In this document: positions 17,007-26,834 of the stretch, one piece after another
How the letters are laid out: each line of letters starts with the position of its first letter
Numbering within the stretch: the first letter of the stretch is position 1
Assembly: GCA_030145305.1 (NCBI GenBank)
Contig: JAQYVX010000004.1
Span: 1 to 64,000, forward strand
Direction of reading: 5' to 3'
Source: Halarcobacter sp.
GTDB taxonomy: Bacteria; Campylobacterota; Campylobacteria; Campylobacterales; Arcobacteraceae
Length of the DNA: 64,000 bases
Made by a program: the position numbers and the translations under genes
Notes under the pieces: generated by a model
Database searches by the model: none
What the model was told of the DNA's origin: nothing
What the model saw: the letters and a program-made list of their open reading frames with translations, nothing else

Positions 17007-19286
17007 ATGTCAAGAAAAAGTTATGTGATAGGTTTTCCAAGAATAGGAGAACAAAGAGAACTAAAAAAAGTATTAGAGAAATTTTGGGCAAAGAAATGTT
17101 CATTTAATGAAGTAGAAAAGCTTGCTAAAGAGTTAAAAGTAAGACATTGGAAATACCAAAAAGACGCGGGAATTGAGTATGTAAGTTTAAATGACTTTAG
17201 TCTTTATGACAATATCTTAGATACAGCAATCATGCTAAATGCGATACCAAAAAGATTTAAAAATTTAAAAGCTGAAGAACTATATTTCTCTATGGCTAGG
17301 GGAAATAAAGATAGCCTTGCAATGGAAATGACAAAGTGGTTTAATACAAATTATCATTATATAGTTCCTGAATTAAGTTTAGACGATGAATATAAATTAA
17401 ATGCTTCAAAAATTATTAATGAATATAAAGAAGCAAAAGCACAAGGTATAAAAGCAAAAATAAATTTAATTGGTCCTTTAACATTTTTAGGTTTGTCAAA
17501 AAGAGTTGATAATAAAGATTGTTTTGAACTTTTACATAAAATTCTTCCAATTTATGAGCAGTTATTAGAAGAAATATCAAAATTAGATGAAGTAGTAACA
17601 GTACAAATTGATGAACCAATTTTTGTAAAAGACAATGAACCAAAATTATTAAGTTTAATAAAACCAACATATGATAGATTGTCAATTATTACAAATAATA
17701 TGAAAATTATTGTAACAACTTATTTTGAACACTCAAATGAGGCAACTAAAGTTCTAGTAAATACTCCAATTTGGGGAATTGGGCTTGATTTCTTATATGG
17801 AAAAGAAAATATTGAATGCTTAGAATTGATTTCAAAAAGTAATAAAAAGCTAATTGTAGGACTTGTTGATGGAAGAAACATCTGGAAAAATAATATTCAA
17901 AATAGTTTAGAACTTCTATCAAATATTTCAAAAATTGTAGATAAAGAAAGTCTGTTTATTTCCTCATCTTGTTCTCTTCTTCATTCTCCAATAACTTTAA
18001 AATACGAAGAAAAAATGGATGAAAATATTAAAACTTGGATTAGTTATGCAGTTGAGAAATTAGATGAGATAAATATCATCTCAAAAATATTCTTTGAAGG
18101 AGTTAATAGTTTAAATGAGAATGAGAGCAAAATTTACGAAGAGAATATTCAAGCTAATCATAATAGAAAAACTTCTGAGATAATTCATGACAAAAAAGTT
18201 CAAAATATAGTACACAATTATTCGAAATTTCAAAGAGATGGGAAATATGAAGATAGAATAAAACTCCAAAAAGAGATTTTAAAATATAAAGATTTGGCTA
18301 CAACAACAATTGGTTCTTTCCCTCAAACACCAGAAGTCAGATTAGCAAGAAGCGATTATAAAAAGAAAAGTATTTCTAAAGATGAATATGAAACACAAAT
18401 GAAAAATTATATTGATGATTGTATTTCATTTCAAGAAGAGTGTGGACTTGAAATTTTAGTTCATGGAGAACCTGAGAGAAATGATATGGTTGAATATTTT
18501 GGAGAACAGCTAAAAGGATATGGGTTTTCACAAAATGGATGGGTACAATCTTATGGAAGTAGATGTGTAAAACCTCCTTTTATTTATGGCGACATAAGTA
18601 GACCAAAAGCAATGACAGTAGACTGGATAAGCTACGCTCAAAGTAAAACAGCTAAGATAATGAAAGGGATGTTAACAGGTCCTGTTACTATTTTAAATTG
18701 GTCTTTTGTTAGAGATGATAAGCCAAGAGATGAAGTTTCTATGCAAATAGCTATTGCATTAAGTCATGAAATAGACGATTTGCAAAAAGCTGGCATAAAA
18801 ATCATTCAAGTTGATGAAGCAGCTTTCAAAGAAGGTTATCCTCTAAAAAAAGAAAAAATTAAAGAGTATGAAAACTGGGCAGTTAGAGATTTCAAAATTG
18901 CAGTTAGTTCTGCAAAAGAACAAACTCAAATTCATACACATATGTGTTATAGTGAATTTAATGATATTATAAAGACTATCGAAAATATGGATGCCGATGT
19001 TATTTCAATAGAAACAGCACGAAGTGGAAATGAACTTCTGAAAATATTTAAAGAAGTTGGTTATAAACAAGAAGTAGGACCTGGAGTTTATGATATTCAT
19101 AGTCCAAGAGTTCCAAGTGTTGAAGAGATGGTAAATCAAATTAAGCTACTTTTAGAAGTATTACCTAAAGAACAATTATGGATAAATCCAGATTGTGGTC
19201 TAAAAACAAGAAAGTGGGAAGAAACAAAATTAAGCCTTCAAAACATGGTGGAAGCGGTCAATTATATAAGAAAAGAAAATACATAG
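17007..19286 (+). CDS. metE: Cobalamin-independent methionine synthase
   Basis: 5-methyltetrahydropteroyltriglutamate-homocysteine methyltransferase, last step of methionine synthesis without vitamin B12. At 759 residues it has the full two-barrel length. The N-terminal GFPRIGEQRELKKVLEKFW binds folate; the catalytic C-terminal barrel contains the zinc ligands His645 and Cys647 (IHTHMCYSEF), Glu669 (ISIETARSG) and Cys730 (NPDCGLKTRKW). TTTIGSFPQTPEVR near residue 434 opens the C-terminal barrel. It has its own leader and is followed by a set of hairpins before ilvA. I see no SAM or B12 riboswitch upstream. Confidence 0.97.
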   Translation: MSRKSYVIGFPRIGEQRELKKVLEKFWAKKCSFNEVEKLAKELKVRHWKYQKDAGIEYVSLNDFSLYDNILDTAIMLNAIPKRFKNLKAEELYFSMARGNKDSLAMEMTKWFNTNYHYIVPELSLDDEYKLNASKIINEYKEAKAQGIKAKINLIGPLTFLGLSKRVDNKDCFELLHKILPIYEQLLEEISKLDEVVTVQIDEPIFVKDNEPKLLSLIKPTYDRLSIITNNMKIIVTTYFEHSNEATKVLVNTPIWGIGLDFLYGKENIECLELISKSNKKLIVGLVDGRNIWKNNIQNSLELLSNISKIVDKESLFISSSCSLLHSPITLKYEEKMDENIKTWISYAVEKLDEINIISKIFFEGVNSLNENESKIYEENIQANHNRKTSEIIHDKKVQNIVHNYSKFQRDGKYEDRIKLQKEILKYKDLATTTIGSFPQTPEVRLARSDYKKKSISKDEYETQMKNYIDDCISFQEECGLEILVHGEPERNDMVEYFGEQLKGYGFSQNGWVQSYGSRCVKPPFIYGDISRPKAMTVDWISYAQSKTAKIMKGMLTGPVTILNWSFVRDDKPRDEVSMQIAIALSHEIDDLQKAGIKIIQVDEAAFKEGYPLKKEKIKEYENWAVRDFKIAVSSAKEQTQIHTHMCYSEFNDIIKTIENMDADVISIETARSGNELLKIFKEVGYKQEVGPGVYDIHSPRVPSVEEMVNQIKLLLEVLPKEQLWINPDCGLKTRKWEETKLSLQNMVEAVNYIRKENT

Positions 19287-19343
19287 AGTCTTAAGACTCT
19301 ATGTAGAATATATCTACATAATAAGAGTGAAAACTCTTTTTAG
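19280..19343 (+). terminator. Three overlapping hairpins after metE
   Basis: A perfect 26-base palindrome (19280-19305) contains the metE stop codon. Its right arm overlaps the left arm of a second 8-bp stem (19300-19307 with 19313-19320), so the two cannot form together. A third stem AAGAGT-GAAA-ACTCTT (19323-19338) followed by T-residues is a standard rho-independent terminator. Confidence 0.75.
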
Positions 19344-19380
19344 ATATTATTTTGGACAATTTTAAAGTGAAAAGTGAAAA

Positions 19381-20586
19381 ATGATAACAATAAATAATAT
19401 AAAAGATGCAAAAAAAAATTTAGAAGGTGTTTCAATAAATACACCAATTACAAAAGCTCCAATTTTAAGTGAAACTTTTAATAGTGAAATATACTTAAAA
19501 AAAGAGAATTTGCAACTTACAGGAAGTTTTAAATTAAGAGGTGCTTTTAATAGAGTTGCAAATTTATCCCAAGAAAAAAGAAATAAAGGTGTTGTTGCAG
19601 CAAGTGCTGGTAACCATGCACAAGGCTTAGCATATGCAGCAAAATATTTTAATTGTGAAGCTACAATTTATATGCCAGAAGCTACTCCTTTAACAAAAGT
19701 TAGTGGTGTAAAATCTTATGGCGCAACAGTTGTTTTACATGGTGAAAATTTTGATGAAGCTTATGAAGCAGCAATAAAGTTTTCTGAAGAGAAAGAAAAA
19801 GAGTTTATTCACCCATTTGCAGATGATGATGTAATTGCAGGGCAAGGGACAATTGCTTTAGAAATACTTGAAGAGATTAAAGATTTAAAACAAATAGTAG
19901 TTCCAATTGGTGGAGGTGGTTTAATTTCTGGTATTGCAATAGCTGCAAAAAGTATAAATCCTGATATTAAAATTATTGGTGTTGTTGCAAGTGGTGCTAA
20001 GGCTATGAAAGAATCTTATAGATCTCAAATGCCAATTGATTCTTTGAGTGTAAGAACTATTGCCGATGGAATTGCAGTAAGAGATGTTACTCCAAAACTT
20101 TTAAATATAATAATTGATTATGTGGATGATATTGTTGAAGTAAGTGATAATGAGGTAGCAAATGCAATTTTATTTTTATTAGAAAAGCATAAACTTGTAG
20201 TTGAAGGAGCGGGAGCTGTAGCAACTGCTGCAATTATGCATGATAAAATAGAACTTGAAGCCTCAAAAGTTTGTGCAGTTGTAAGTGGTGGTAATATTGA
20301 TGTTACTATGCTTGCTCAAATTATTGAAAAAGGTTTAGTAAAATCTAATAGAAAAATGAACCTAATTGTAACACTTATGGACAAACCAGGCGCACTTATG
20401 CATTTAACTGATGTATTTACTCAATGTTCAACAAATATCGTACAAATTGATTATGATAGAAACTCAGTAAAATTAGAGTTTGGTGAGGCTTTAGTAACAA
20501 TTTCTTTAGAAACAAAAGGTGAAGCACATCAAAAAGAAATAAGGGAAAAATTGAAACAAAATTCTTATAGATTTAAGCAAATTTAG
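19381..20586 (+). CDS. ilvA: Threonine ammonia-lyase (threonine deaminase)
   Basis: A PLP enzyme converting threonine to 2-oxobutanoate, the entry to isoleucine synthesis. It has 401 residues. The PLP lysine lies in GSFKLRGAFNR (about residue 50); the phosphate-binding glycine loop is PIGGGGLISG (about 178-187). An ACT regulatory domain occupies about 325-401 (NLIVTLMDKPGALMHLTDVF), matching the shorter single-ACT form rather than the 514-residue E. coli IlvA. It stands alone between metE and atpB. Confidence 0.93.
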   Translation: MITINNIKDAKKNLEGVSINTPITKAPILSETFNSEIYLKKENLQLTGSFKLRGAFNRVANLSQEKRNKGVVAASAGNHAQGLAYAAKYFNCEATIYMPEATPLTKVSGVKSYGATVVLHGENFDEAYEAAIKFSEEKEKEFIHPFADDDVIAGQGTIALEILEEIKDLKQIVVPIGGGGLISGIAIAAKSINPDIKIIGVVASGAKAMKESYRSQMPIDSLSVRTIADGIAVRDVTPKLLNIIIDYVDDIVEVSDNEVANAILFLLEKHKLVVEGAGAVATAAIMHDKIELEASKVCAVVSGGNIDVTMLAQIIEKGLVKSNRKMNLIVTLMDKPGALMHLTDVFTQCSTNIVQIDYDRNSVKLEFGEALVTISLETKGEAHQKEIREKLKQNSYRFKQI

Positions 20587-20628
20587 TTTTCTTTTTGCAT
20601 ATTTATAAAAATTTTAGTAAATAGCATA

Positions 20629-20634
20629 TATAAT
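20629..20634 (+). promoter_or_regulatory. -10 element (TATAAT) before atpB
   Basis: A perfect TATAAT 42 bases upstream of the atpB ATG in an otherwise featureless AT-rich spacer. Confidence 0.45.
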
Positions 20635-20676
20635 GATGAGTATAAATTAGTTAATGAATAAACAAAAAGGAAGAAA

Positions 20677-21363
20677 ATGGAAGGTAGATTATTTACATTC
20701 TTAGGTTCCATCGGTGGTCACGCCCAAGAATGGATTATCTTATCACACTTTGCTTTAGTGGTAGGAATTACAATGTTATTAGCAAGAGCTGCTACAAAAA
20801 AAATGCAACTAGTGCCAACAGGTTCACAAAACTTAATGGAAACATTCATTGGTGGAATTATTTCAATGGGTGCTGATACAATGGGTGAGAAAAATGCTAG
20901 AAGATATTTACCATTAATTGGTTCTTTAGCAATTATCATTTTTATTAGTAACATGATGGGAGTTATTCCAGGTTTTGAAGCACCAACAAGTAACATCAAT
21001 TTTACATTAAGTTTAGCGCTTATTGTTTTTGTTTATTACAACTATGTTGGAATTAAAATCAATGGTTTTTTCAACTATTTTAAGCACTTTATGGGTCCAA
21101 TGCCTATACTTGCACCATTAATGTTCCCAATTGAAATAATTTCACATATTTCAAGAATTATTTCATTATCATTTAGACTTTTTGGTTCAATTAGAGGTGA
21201 TGATATGTTCTTAATGGTACTTTTAATGTTAGTACCTTGGTTATTACCACTTCCTGGTTTCTTCTTATTAACAGCGTTTGGATTTTTACAAGCGTTTATC
21301 TTTTCTATCTTAACATACGTATATATTGCGGGTTCTGTTATGATGTATGAGGAAGATCATTAA
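20677..21363 (+). CDS. atpB: F0F1 ATP synthase subunit a
   Basis: A 228-residue membrane subunit forming the proton half-channels against the c-ring. About five or six membrane helices are visible. The essential arginine is in SLSFRLFGSIRGDDM (helix at about 160-175), and the C-terminal helix GFLQAFIFSILTYVYIAGS is typical. As is usual in Campylobacterota, it stands apart from the other atp genes. It has an AAAAAGGAAG ribosome site and is followed by a strong terminator. Confidence 0.96.
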   Translation: MEGRLFTFLGSIGGHAQEWIILSHFALVVGITMLLARAATKKMQLVPTGSQNLMETFIGGIISMGADTMGEKNARRYLPLIGSLAIIIFISNMMGVIPGFEAPTSNINFTLSLALIVFVYYNYVGIKINGFFNYFKHFMGPMPILAPLMFPIEIISHISRIISLSFRLFGSIRGDDMFLMVLLMLVPWLLPLPGFFLLTAFGFLQAFIFSILTYVYIAGSVMMYEEDH

Positions 21364-21439
21364 GAAGACATTATGTTTCTTTTAATGAATTAACAATTAG
21401 TAAAAAATAATTTAGATATTCTAAGTTATTAAGATAAAA

Positions 21440-21470
21440 GGGAGGAATTAAATTTCTTCCCTTTTTTTTA
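21440..21470 (+). terminator. Rho-independent terminator after atpB
   Basis: Stem GGGAGGAA (21440-21447) with TTCTTCCC (21454-21461), one G-U pair, 6-base loop, followed by eight T residues. Confidence 0.88.
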
Positions 21471-21499
21471 TATATATAAAGAAAAAGGTACACGTTCCA

Positions 21500-22069
21500 A
21501 TGAGAGAAGACTTGATTAGTTATTTAATTACTGATCCCGAATATTATTCTAATGATCCTATATTATTTGAAAAGAAATTAAAAGAAAACTTAAACTCAAA
21601 AAAAATTGACATTGCTTGTTTTAGAGATAAAACATCTACGAATTTTGAAGAGCTTGCAAAGATTTTTGTAAAGACTTGTAAAGAGTTCAACATAGACCGA
21701 ATCTTAATAAATACAGATTATAAGTTAGCTAAAGAATTAGACGCAACAGGTGTGCATTTAAACTCTGCACAATTTGATAAAATTAAGCAAGCTAAAGAAT
21801 TAGATCTTTATGTAATAATTTCTTGTCATAACTATTCGGATATAGAAAATGCACAAAAACTACATGTAAATGCAATAAGCTATTCTCCTATCTTTGAAAC
21901 ACCAAACAAGGGTGAACCTAAAGGTATAAGTAAATTAAGAGAAGCTATTAGAAGTTATGAAGACTTAGATATTATTGCACTTGGTGGAATTATTAATAAA
22001 GAACAAATTAAAAAGATTTCGAATACTAAAGCTTATGGTTTTGCATCTATTAGATACTTTATTTCATAA
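21500..22069 (+). CDS. ThiE/TenI-like thiamine phosphate synthase family protein
   Basis: A 189-residue TIM-barrel protein. ISYLITDPEYY at the N-terminus, FRDKTS, INTDYKLAKELDATGVHL and the C-terminal IIALGGIINKEQI match the ThiE/TenI superfamily. The protein is short and the usual ThiE phosphate loop is only partly recognisable, so it may be TenI (thiazole tautomerase) or an uncharacterised paralogue rather than the synthase itself. It follows the atpB terminator and is convergent with the helicase gene. Confidence 0.75.
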   Translation: MREDLISYLITDPEYYSNDPILFEKKLKENLNSKKIDIACFRDKTSTNFEELAKIFVKTCKEFNIDRILINTDYKLAKELDATGVHLNSAQFDKIKQAKELDLYVIISCHNYSDIENAQKLHVNAISYSPIFETPNKGEPKGISKLREAIRSYEDLDIIALGGIINKEQIKKISNTKAYGFASIRYFIS

Positions 22070-22088
22070 GATTTAGTAAAGTAAAATA

Positions 22089-24821
22089 TTAGACTTTTTT
22101 TATTTTTAAGTCATCACTATTTAAGTATAAAATATAAGCATAAACCTCATCATTTTTTACTATATCTTTAATAGCTTTTTTATAATGACTTACTTGATAA
22201 ATATGTTCTTCTAGTTCGCCTTTAGTAGTTTTGTAATCAAAAATAAAATACTTATCGTCTTTTATTGCAAGTAAATCAATAATTTTTAACTCATTTTTAT
22301 ATATTAAAGCTTGCTCTTTATTAAAAGAAGCCCCTTTTATTATCTCTTGAAATTCATCATTTTCAATAAGCTTTAAGACTCTTTTTTCAATATTTAAAAA
22401 ATCTTCATTTTGTAAATAAAGAGAATACCTATTTTTTACAAGTGTAAGTGCATTTCTTAAAGATTTTACATCAAAATCATTCATCATCTCAAGACAATAA
22501 TGTGTTGCTATTCCAAAATACTTTGCATGAAGAGTATAATCTTTTTCAAGCTGCGTTTTTGAGATTTGCTTATCTTGTTTTCCTAAATCTAATTTTGAAT
22601 ACAGAACTTTTTCGACTTTTTCATAGTTTATTGTTTTATTTGAACTTTTTATTATTTCACCAATTTTTTCTTCTTTTAAACTAAGTAAATCAAATACAGA
22701 TTTTTGAGGTTTTTTAAAAATAATCATATTATTCTTTGCTCTTGTCATTGCCACATATAAAATATTTAATTCATCCTCAAAGCTCAAAGCCTTTTCTTTT
22801 TGTAAAGCCTCTTTATACTCTTTATTATAATTATCAAGCCCAGAGATTTTATAATAAATATTTTTCAAATGAACATCATCATATTCAAATAAAAGTGAAC
22901 TTCTATCAACATTTTTTTGCTTTATTCTATCAAGTAGCAAAACTGTATTAAATTCTAAACCTTTTGATTTAAAAATTGTCAGAATTTGTAGCCCTATTTG
23001 CTCTGAATTTTGAATAGAAGCATCTAGTTTATCTATTTCATAAACAAAATCTACAATGTTTTTATATGAGCTTGATAGCTCTATTAATTTTATTACATTA
23101 TCATCTGTAAGACCTAAAATATTTGCAATTTTATATATAAGCTCTTGAATATTTAATTTTCTAATATCAAGCTCTAGAACTAAAGGAGACAAAGGTTCTT
23201 TCCCCATTAAGGCGTTTGTATTTTCTTTATAAATATTTTCTTTAAAATAAAGATATTTAATTACATTTATAACAGCTTTTACATTTTCTTGATTAATTAA
23301 TTTTGAAGTCATTTCAGTAGTAATTTTCAAGCTTGGAAACATCTTTTTTAAGTAAGAATAAATATTTAGAACATCGTCATTTGTGTAAGTTAAAATTGTA
23401 ATATCATTACTATTAAGACCATTTTGCATTAAGTTTGAAATTTTCTTTGCAATATTTTCATATTTTTCATCACTAATTAATGATTCATCTTCAAAAACTT
23501 CTACATATCCATTTTTATGAATTGCTTTTTGGTCATAATATTCATATGAAGGGATTTTCTTAAATGCTTCATTTACAAAAGAAATAATATTTTCACAAGA
23601 CCTATAATTTGTATTTAACACTTCAACTTTTATTTGTTTATTTGTTTTTAATACATAATCAAAAAGCTCTCTTTTCCCACCTCTAAATCTATAAATAGAT
23701 TGTTTTGTATCTCCCACATAGAAAAAAGTCTTAAATTCGTTTTGATTTCCTGATAATATTTCAGAAATCAAAGGTTCTAAAATTTTATATTGCATTAAAG
23801 AAGTGTCTTGAAATTCATCAATTAGAATATGAGAGAATTTTGAATCTAACCTAAAATATAAAAATTCTTTATCAATCTTAGAAGATAAAAGTTCATAAGT
23901 TAGATTTGAAATATCATCAAAATGTAAATAGTTTTTTGATTTATTATATTTAAATTTATAATTTTTAAATAGCATATATAATTCAAATAATCTGCTTAGA
24001 CTAAATCCTGCCCTAAGTTTATAATAAATTGAAATTTGTTCTTTTAATTTAGAAAAATACCCTTCTAAAGTTTCATTTGCACACTTTTTAAAATATGAAT
24101 ATTCACAAGCTAAATCTTTTTCTAACCATTTTTTTAAAATTAGTTCATCAAACTTTTCAAAATCAACAGCTTTTAAAGCTGAATTAGAAGCATCAGGACA
24201 GTTTAATATAAATTCCTTTACTCTTAAGGCTTCTATTAAACATTGTTCTTTTTGTAAGGCTATTAAACTTGCATCTATATTTAATATTTCAATAGTTTCA
24301 TTTTTTTCTAATAAATTTTTAAATATATCAAATAAAGAAGAGTATTTTTTCTTTTCATACAATGAGAAATCAATCAATTTATCAAAATTTTCTAAGCTAA
24401 GTGATTCTAAAAATTTTGCACTTAAGGTTTCAATATCATCCTCTTTTATTTCAAAATCATCACTTATTCCAATATATCCACAAAATTCGCGCAATATTTT
24501 ATTTATGAATTTATCAATTGTAAATATCGATAAAGAAGCATTTGTATATTCATTTATTAAAAATTCTTTTTTTGATAAAATCTCTTCTTTTGATAAATTT
24601 GATTGCTTAATAATTGCATTCAAATAAGCTTCATCATTTCCAAGAGTTAAGAGAGTATTATAGATTCTCTCACTCATTTCATTTGCAGCTTTGTTTGTAA
24701 AAGTTAGAGTAAGAATCTCTTTTACTTTTGCACCTAATAATAGTAAAGTAATGTATCGTACAGTTAATGCAAATGTTTTACCACTTCCTGCACTTGCTTT
24801 ATATGCTAAATAATTTTCCAT
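22089..24821 (-). CDS. AddA/RecB-like UvrD-family helicase-nuclease
   Basis: A large DNA repair enzyme of about 910 residues processing double-strand ends for recombination. The Walker A motif ASAGSGKTF lies about 9 residues from the start; LTFTNKAANEM is motif Ia, LIDEFQDTS motif II, YVGDTKQSIYRFRGG motif III, LNTNYRS motif IV, ILTIFKSKGLEFNTV motif V and LYVAMTRAK motif VI. A C-terminal PD-(D/E)XK nuclease is seen in LLAIKDDKYFIFDYKTTKG. I start at ATG 24819-24821; the frame is open 37 codons further up, but that part is hydrophobic and runs into the divergent promoter. The AddB partner is not adjacent. Confidence 0.9.
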   Translation of the reverse strand: MENYLAYKASAGSGKTFALTVRYITLLLLGAKVKEILTLTFTNKAANEMSERIYNTLLTLGNDEAYLNAIIKQSNLSKEEILSKKEFLINEYTNASLSIFTIDKFINKILREFCGYIGISDDFEIKEDDIETLSAKFLESLSLENFDKLIDFSLYEKKKYSSLFDIFKNLLEKNETIEILNIDASLIALQKEQCLIEALRVKEFILNCPDASNSALKAVDFEKFDELILKKWLEKDLACEYSYFKKCANETLEGYFSKLKEQISIYYKLRAGFSLSRLFELYMLFKNYKFKYNKSKNYLHFDDISNLTYELLSSKIDKEFLYFRLDSKFSHILIDEFQDTSLMQYKILEPLISEILSGNQNEFKTFFYVGDTKQSIYRFRGGKRELFDYVLKTNKQIKVEVLNTNYRSCENIISFVNEAFKKIPSYEYYDQKAIHKNGYVEVFEDESLISDEKYENIAKKISNLMQNGLNSNDITILTYTNDDVLNIYSYLKKMFPSLKITTEMTSKLINQENVKAVINVIKYLYFKENIYKENTNALMGKEPLSPLVLELDIRKLNIQELIYKIANILGLTDDNVIKLIELSSSYKNIVDFVYEIDKLDASIQNSEQIGLQILTIFKSKGLEFNTVLLLDRIKQKNVDRSSLLFEYDDVHLKNIYYKISGLDNYNKEYKEALQKEKALSFEDELNILYVAMTRAKNNMIIFKKPQKSVFDLLSLKEEKIGEIIKSSNKTINYEKVEKVLYSKLDLGKQDKQISKTQLEKDYTLHAKYFGIATHYCLEMMNDFDVKSLRNALTLVKNRYSLYLQNEDFLNIEKRVLKLIENDEFQEIIKGASFNKEQALIYKNELKIIDLLAIKDDKYFIFDYKTTKGELEEHIYQVSHYKKAIKDIVKNDEVYAYILYLNSDDLKIKKV

Positions 24822-24944
24822 AATGAAATGATACAAAATTAATATTAATATTAAACCATGCTTATAATTTAAAATAAATATATTTTTATTATTATTAAGA
24901 TATAATTTTATTCGTTTTAAATTACTTACCAAATAGAGAACTCC

Positions 24945-26765
24945 ATGAAAACAAAAAATAAAATTATCTTTACAGTTATTCTTCTCATCAGTTTTATGTT
25001 TTTACTTATAACAGTAGATATGATTTACAACTTCAGAAAATATGGTGTTAAAAGTATTGATGACAAAGCTCACGCAGTTGCTAAAACTATTGAACATGCA
25101 CTTACTTCTCAAATGGTAAATGGAACAATAGAACATAGAGAGCTATTCTTAAGTCAATTAAAAAATATTCCCAATATTGATAAAATTTGGTTAAACCGTA
25201 GTCAAAAAGTTATTGATTTATACGGAGAAGGAATAGAAGAAGAAAAATACCAAGATGCAATTGATAAACATGTCTTAGCTACAGGAGAGGTTCAAAGAGT
25301 AATAAATGACAATCTTTTTACACAAAGTTCTTATAGAATCTCTATTCCATATAAAGCAACTGCAAATGGGAAAATAAACTGTATTTCCTGTCATACAAAT
25401 GCAAAAGAAGGTGATACCCTTGGTTCAATCAGTTTAAAAATGTCAATCGATGACACAAAAGAAATGGGAATTGCTACTGTTTCAAATACAATTTTAATAG
25501 CTCTTATTTTAATGATTGCAATTACAATATTATTAAATTTTATTATTTCTCCATTTTTATCACTTTTTGATTCTATTAAAAAAGTAATGCATAAAGCTCA
25601 AGAGGGAGATTATTCATATAGAGTTGAAAAAGCAAAAGGGAAAGAAGCTAAAGATGTTTCTTTATGGATAAATGGGCTTTTAGAAAAGCTTGAAACTACT
25701 CTTGAAAATATCGATTCTAAAATTTCTATCTTTCTTTCTGATAACCAAAAAGTTACAAGTAAAGATCACTTAATAAATGTAAAAAATACAGTAGATAGAT
25801 TGTCAGATGTTTATAAATTTAGAAAAACAATTGAATTTGATGAAACTAATGATGTGATATATGAAAGACTAGCGCAAATTTTAGAAACACAAATGGGTGT
25901 TGATGAATTTAATTTCTTTGAAATAAATACAGCAACATCTGAAACAGTAGTTGTTTATAGTAAAAAAGAGATTTTGTGTGATATTTTTAATCTTGGATGT
26001 AGATCAGATAGAACAAATATAATTGTAGATTCTACACAATTTAAAAATATATGCCCAGCTTGTACAAACTGTGATGGATTTAATTATTTCTGTATTCCAT
26101 ACTCCATTTCAAATGAAATTGATTTAATTATTTCAATTTATGCAAGAACAAAAAAAGAATCATTGAAAATAAAAGAGATGATTCCTTATATTCAAGATTA
26201 TGTTGATGCAGCTAAAACAGTAATTATTAGTAAAAAATTAATGCACACTTTAGAGATGAATGCGCAAACTGATAGCCTTACAAATTTAAAAAATAGAAAA
26301 TATTTAGAAGATACTATTCCAAAAATAACTTCACAAACTTCACGGTCTAATATTCAATACGGAGTTTTACTTTTAGATATTGATTTTTTCAAAGTAGTAA
26401 ATGACACTTATGGACATGATATTGGGGATAAAGCATTAAAGTTAGTTGCTAGAATTCTTAATGAAAGTATCCGTGAAGCAGATATTGCTATTAGATTTGG
26501 AGGAGAAGAGTTTTTAATTTTATTATATAACTGCGATGAAGAATCAATCTTTACTGTAGCTGAAAAGATTAGAACTAAAATTGAACAGACCGAAATACCT
26601 ATAGGAACAATATCCATAAAGAAAACTGTAAGTATTGGAACTTCTATTTTTCCTAAAGATAGTGAAAATATAAATGATTGTATTAAATTTTCCGATTTAG
26701 CACTTTATAAAGCTAAGAATAGTGGAAGAAACCAAGTGATTACCTTTGATGAATCTATGTTGTAA
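24945..26765 (+). CDS. Diguanylate cyclase with haem-type periplasmic sensor and Cys-rich module
   Basis: A 606-residue membrane protein making cyclic di-GMP. TM1 is at about 6-28; a periplasmic sensor domain (29-178) contains one CxxCH haem c motif (CISCH, 146-150) as in DUF3365/Tll0287-like sensors; TM2 is at about 180-203, then a HAMP-like linker. Residues about 300-430 form a GAF-like region with six cysteines (345, 352, 370, 373, 376, 383) spaced as for a metal or Fe-S site. The GGDEF domain begins near 436 (TDSLTNLKNRKYLED) and its active loop is GGEEF at 519-523, expected to be active. No upstream RxxD inhibitory site is obvious. Transcribed divergently from the helicase gene. Confidence 0.9.
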   Translation: MKTKNKIIFTVILLISFMFLLITVDMIYNFRKYGVKSIDDKAHAVAKTIEHALTSQMVNGTIEHRELFLSQLKNIPNIDKIWLNRSQKVIDLYGEGIEEEKYQDAIDKHVLATGEVQRVINDNLFTQSSYRISIPYKATANGKINCISCHTNAKEGDTLGSISLKMSIDDTKEMGIATVSNTILIALILMIAITILLNFIISPFLSLFDSIKKVMHKAQEGDYSYRVEKAKGKEAKDVSLWINGLLEKLETTLENIDSKISIFLSDNQKVTSKDHLINVKNTVDRLSDVYKFRKTIEFDETNDVIYERLAQILETQMGVDEFNFFEINTATSETVVVYSKKEILCDIFNLGCRSDRTNIIVDSTQFKNICPACTNCDGFNYFCIPYSISNEIDLIISIYARTKKESLKIKEMIPYIQDYVDAAKTVIISKKLMHTLEMNAQTDSLTNLKNRKYLEDTIPKITSQTSRSNIQYGVLLLDIDFFKVVNDTYGHDIGDKALKLVARILNESIREADIAIRFGGEEFLILLYNCDEESIFTVAEKIRTKIEQTEIPIGTISIKKTVSIGTSIFPKDSENINDCIKFSDLALYKAKNSGRNQVITFDESML

Positions 26766-26777
26766 ATAGAAATAAAA

Positions 26778-26801
26778 ATCTTAAGATTTTTTAGATATAA
26801 T
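26778..26801 (+). promoter_or_regulatory. Palindrome and -10 element before argB
   Basis: AAAATCTTAAGATTTT near 26775-26790 is a 16-base palindrome followed by T residues, which can terminate the cyclase transcript. TATAAT at 26796-26801 is a perfect -10 element 33 bases before argB. Confidence 0.4.
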
Positions 26802-26834
26802 ACCGGTTCTTAAAAACTATCTTAGGATTATTCT

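Noticed and set aside
24822-24932. N-terminal extension of the AddA-like protein
   Set aside because: The 37 extra residues are not helicase-like and run over the promoter of the divergent cyclase gene; ATG 24821 places Walker A at the usual distance.
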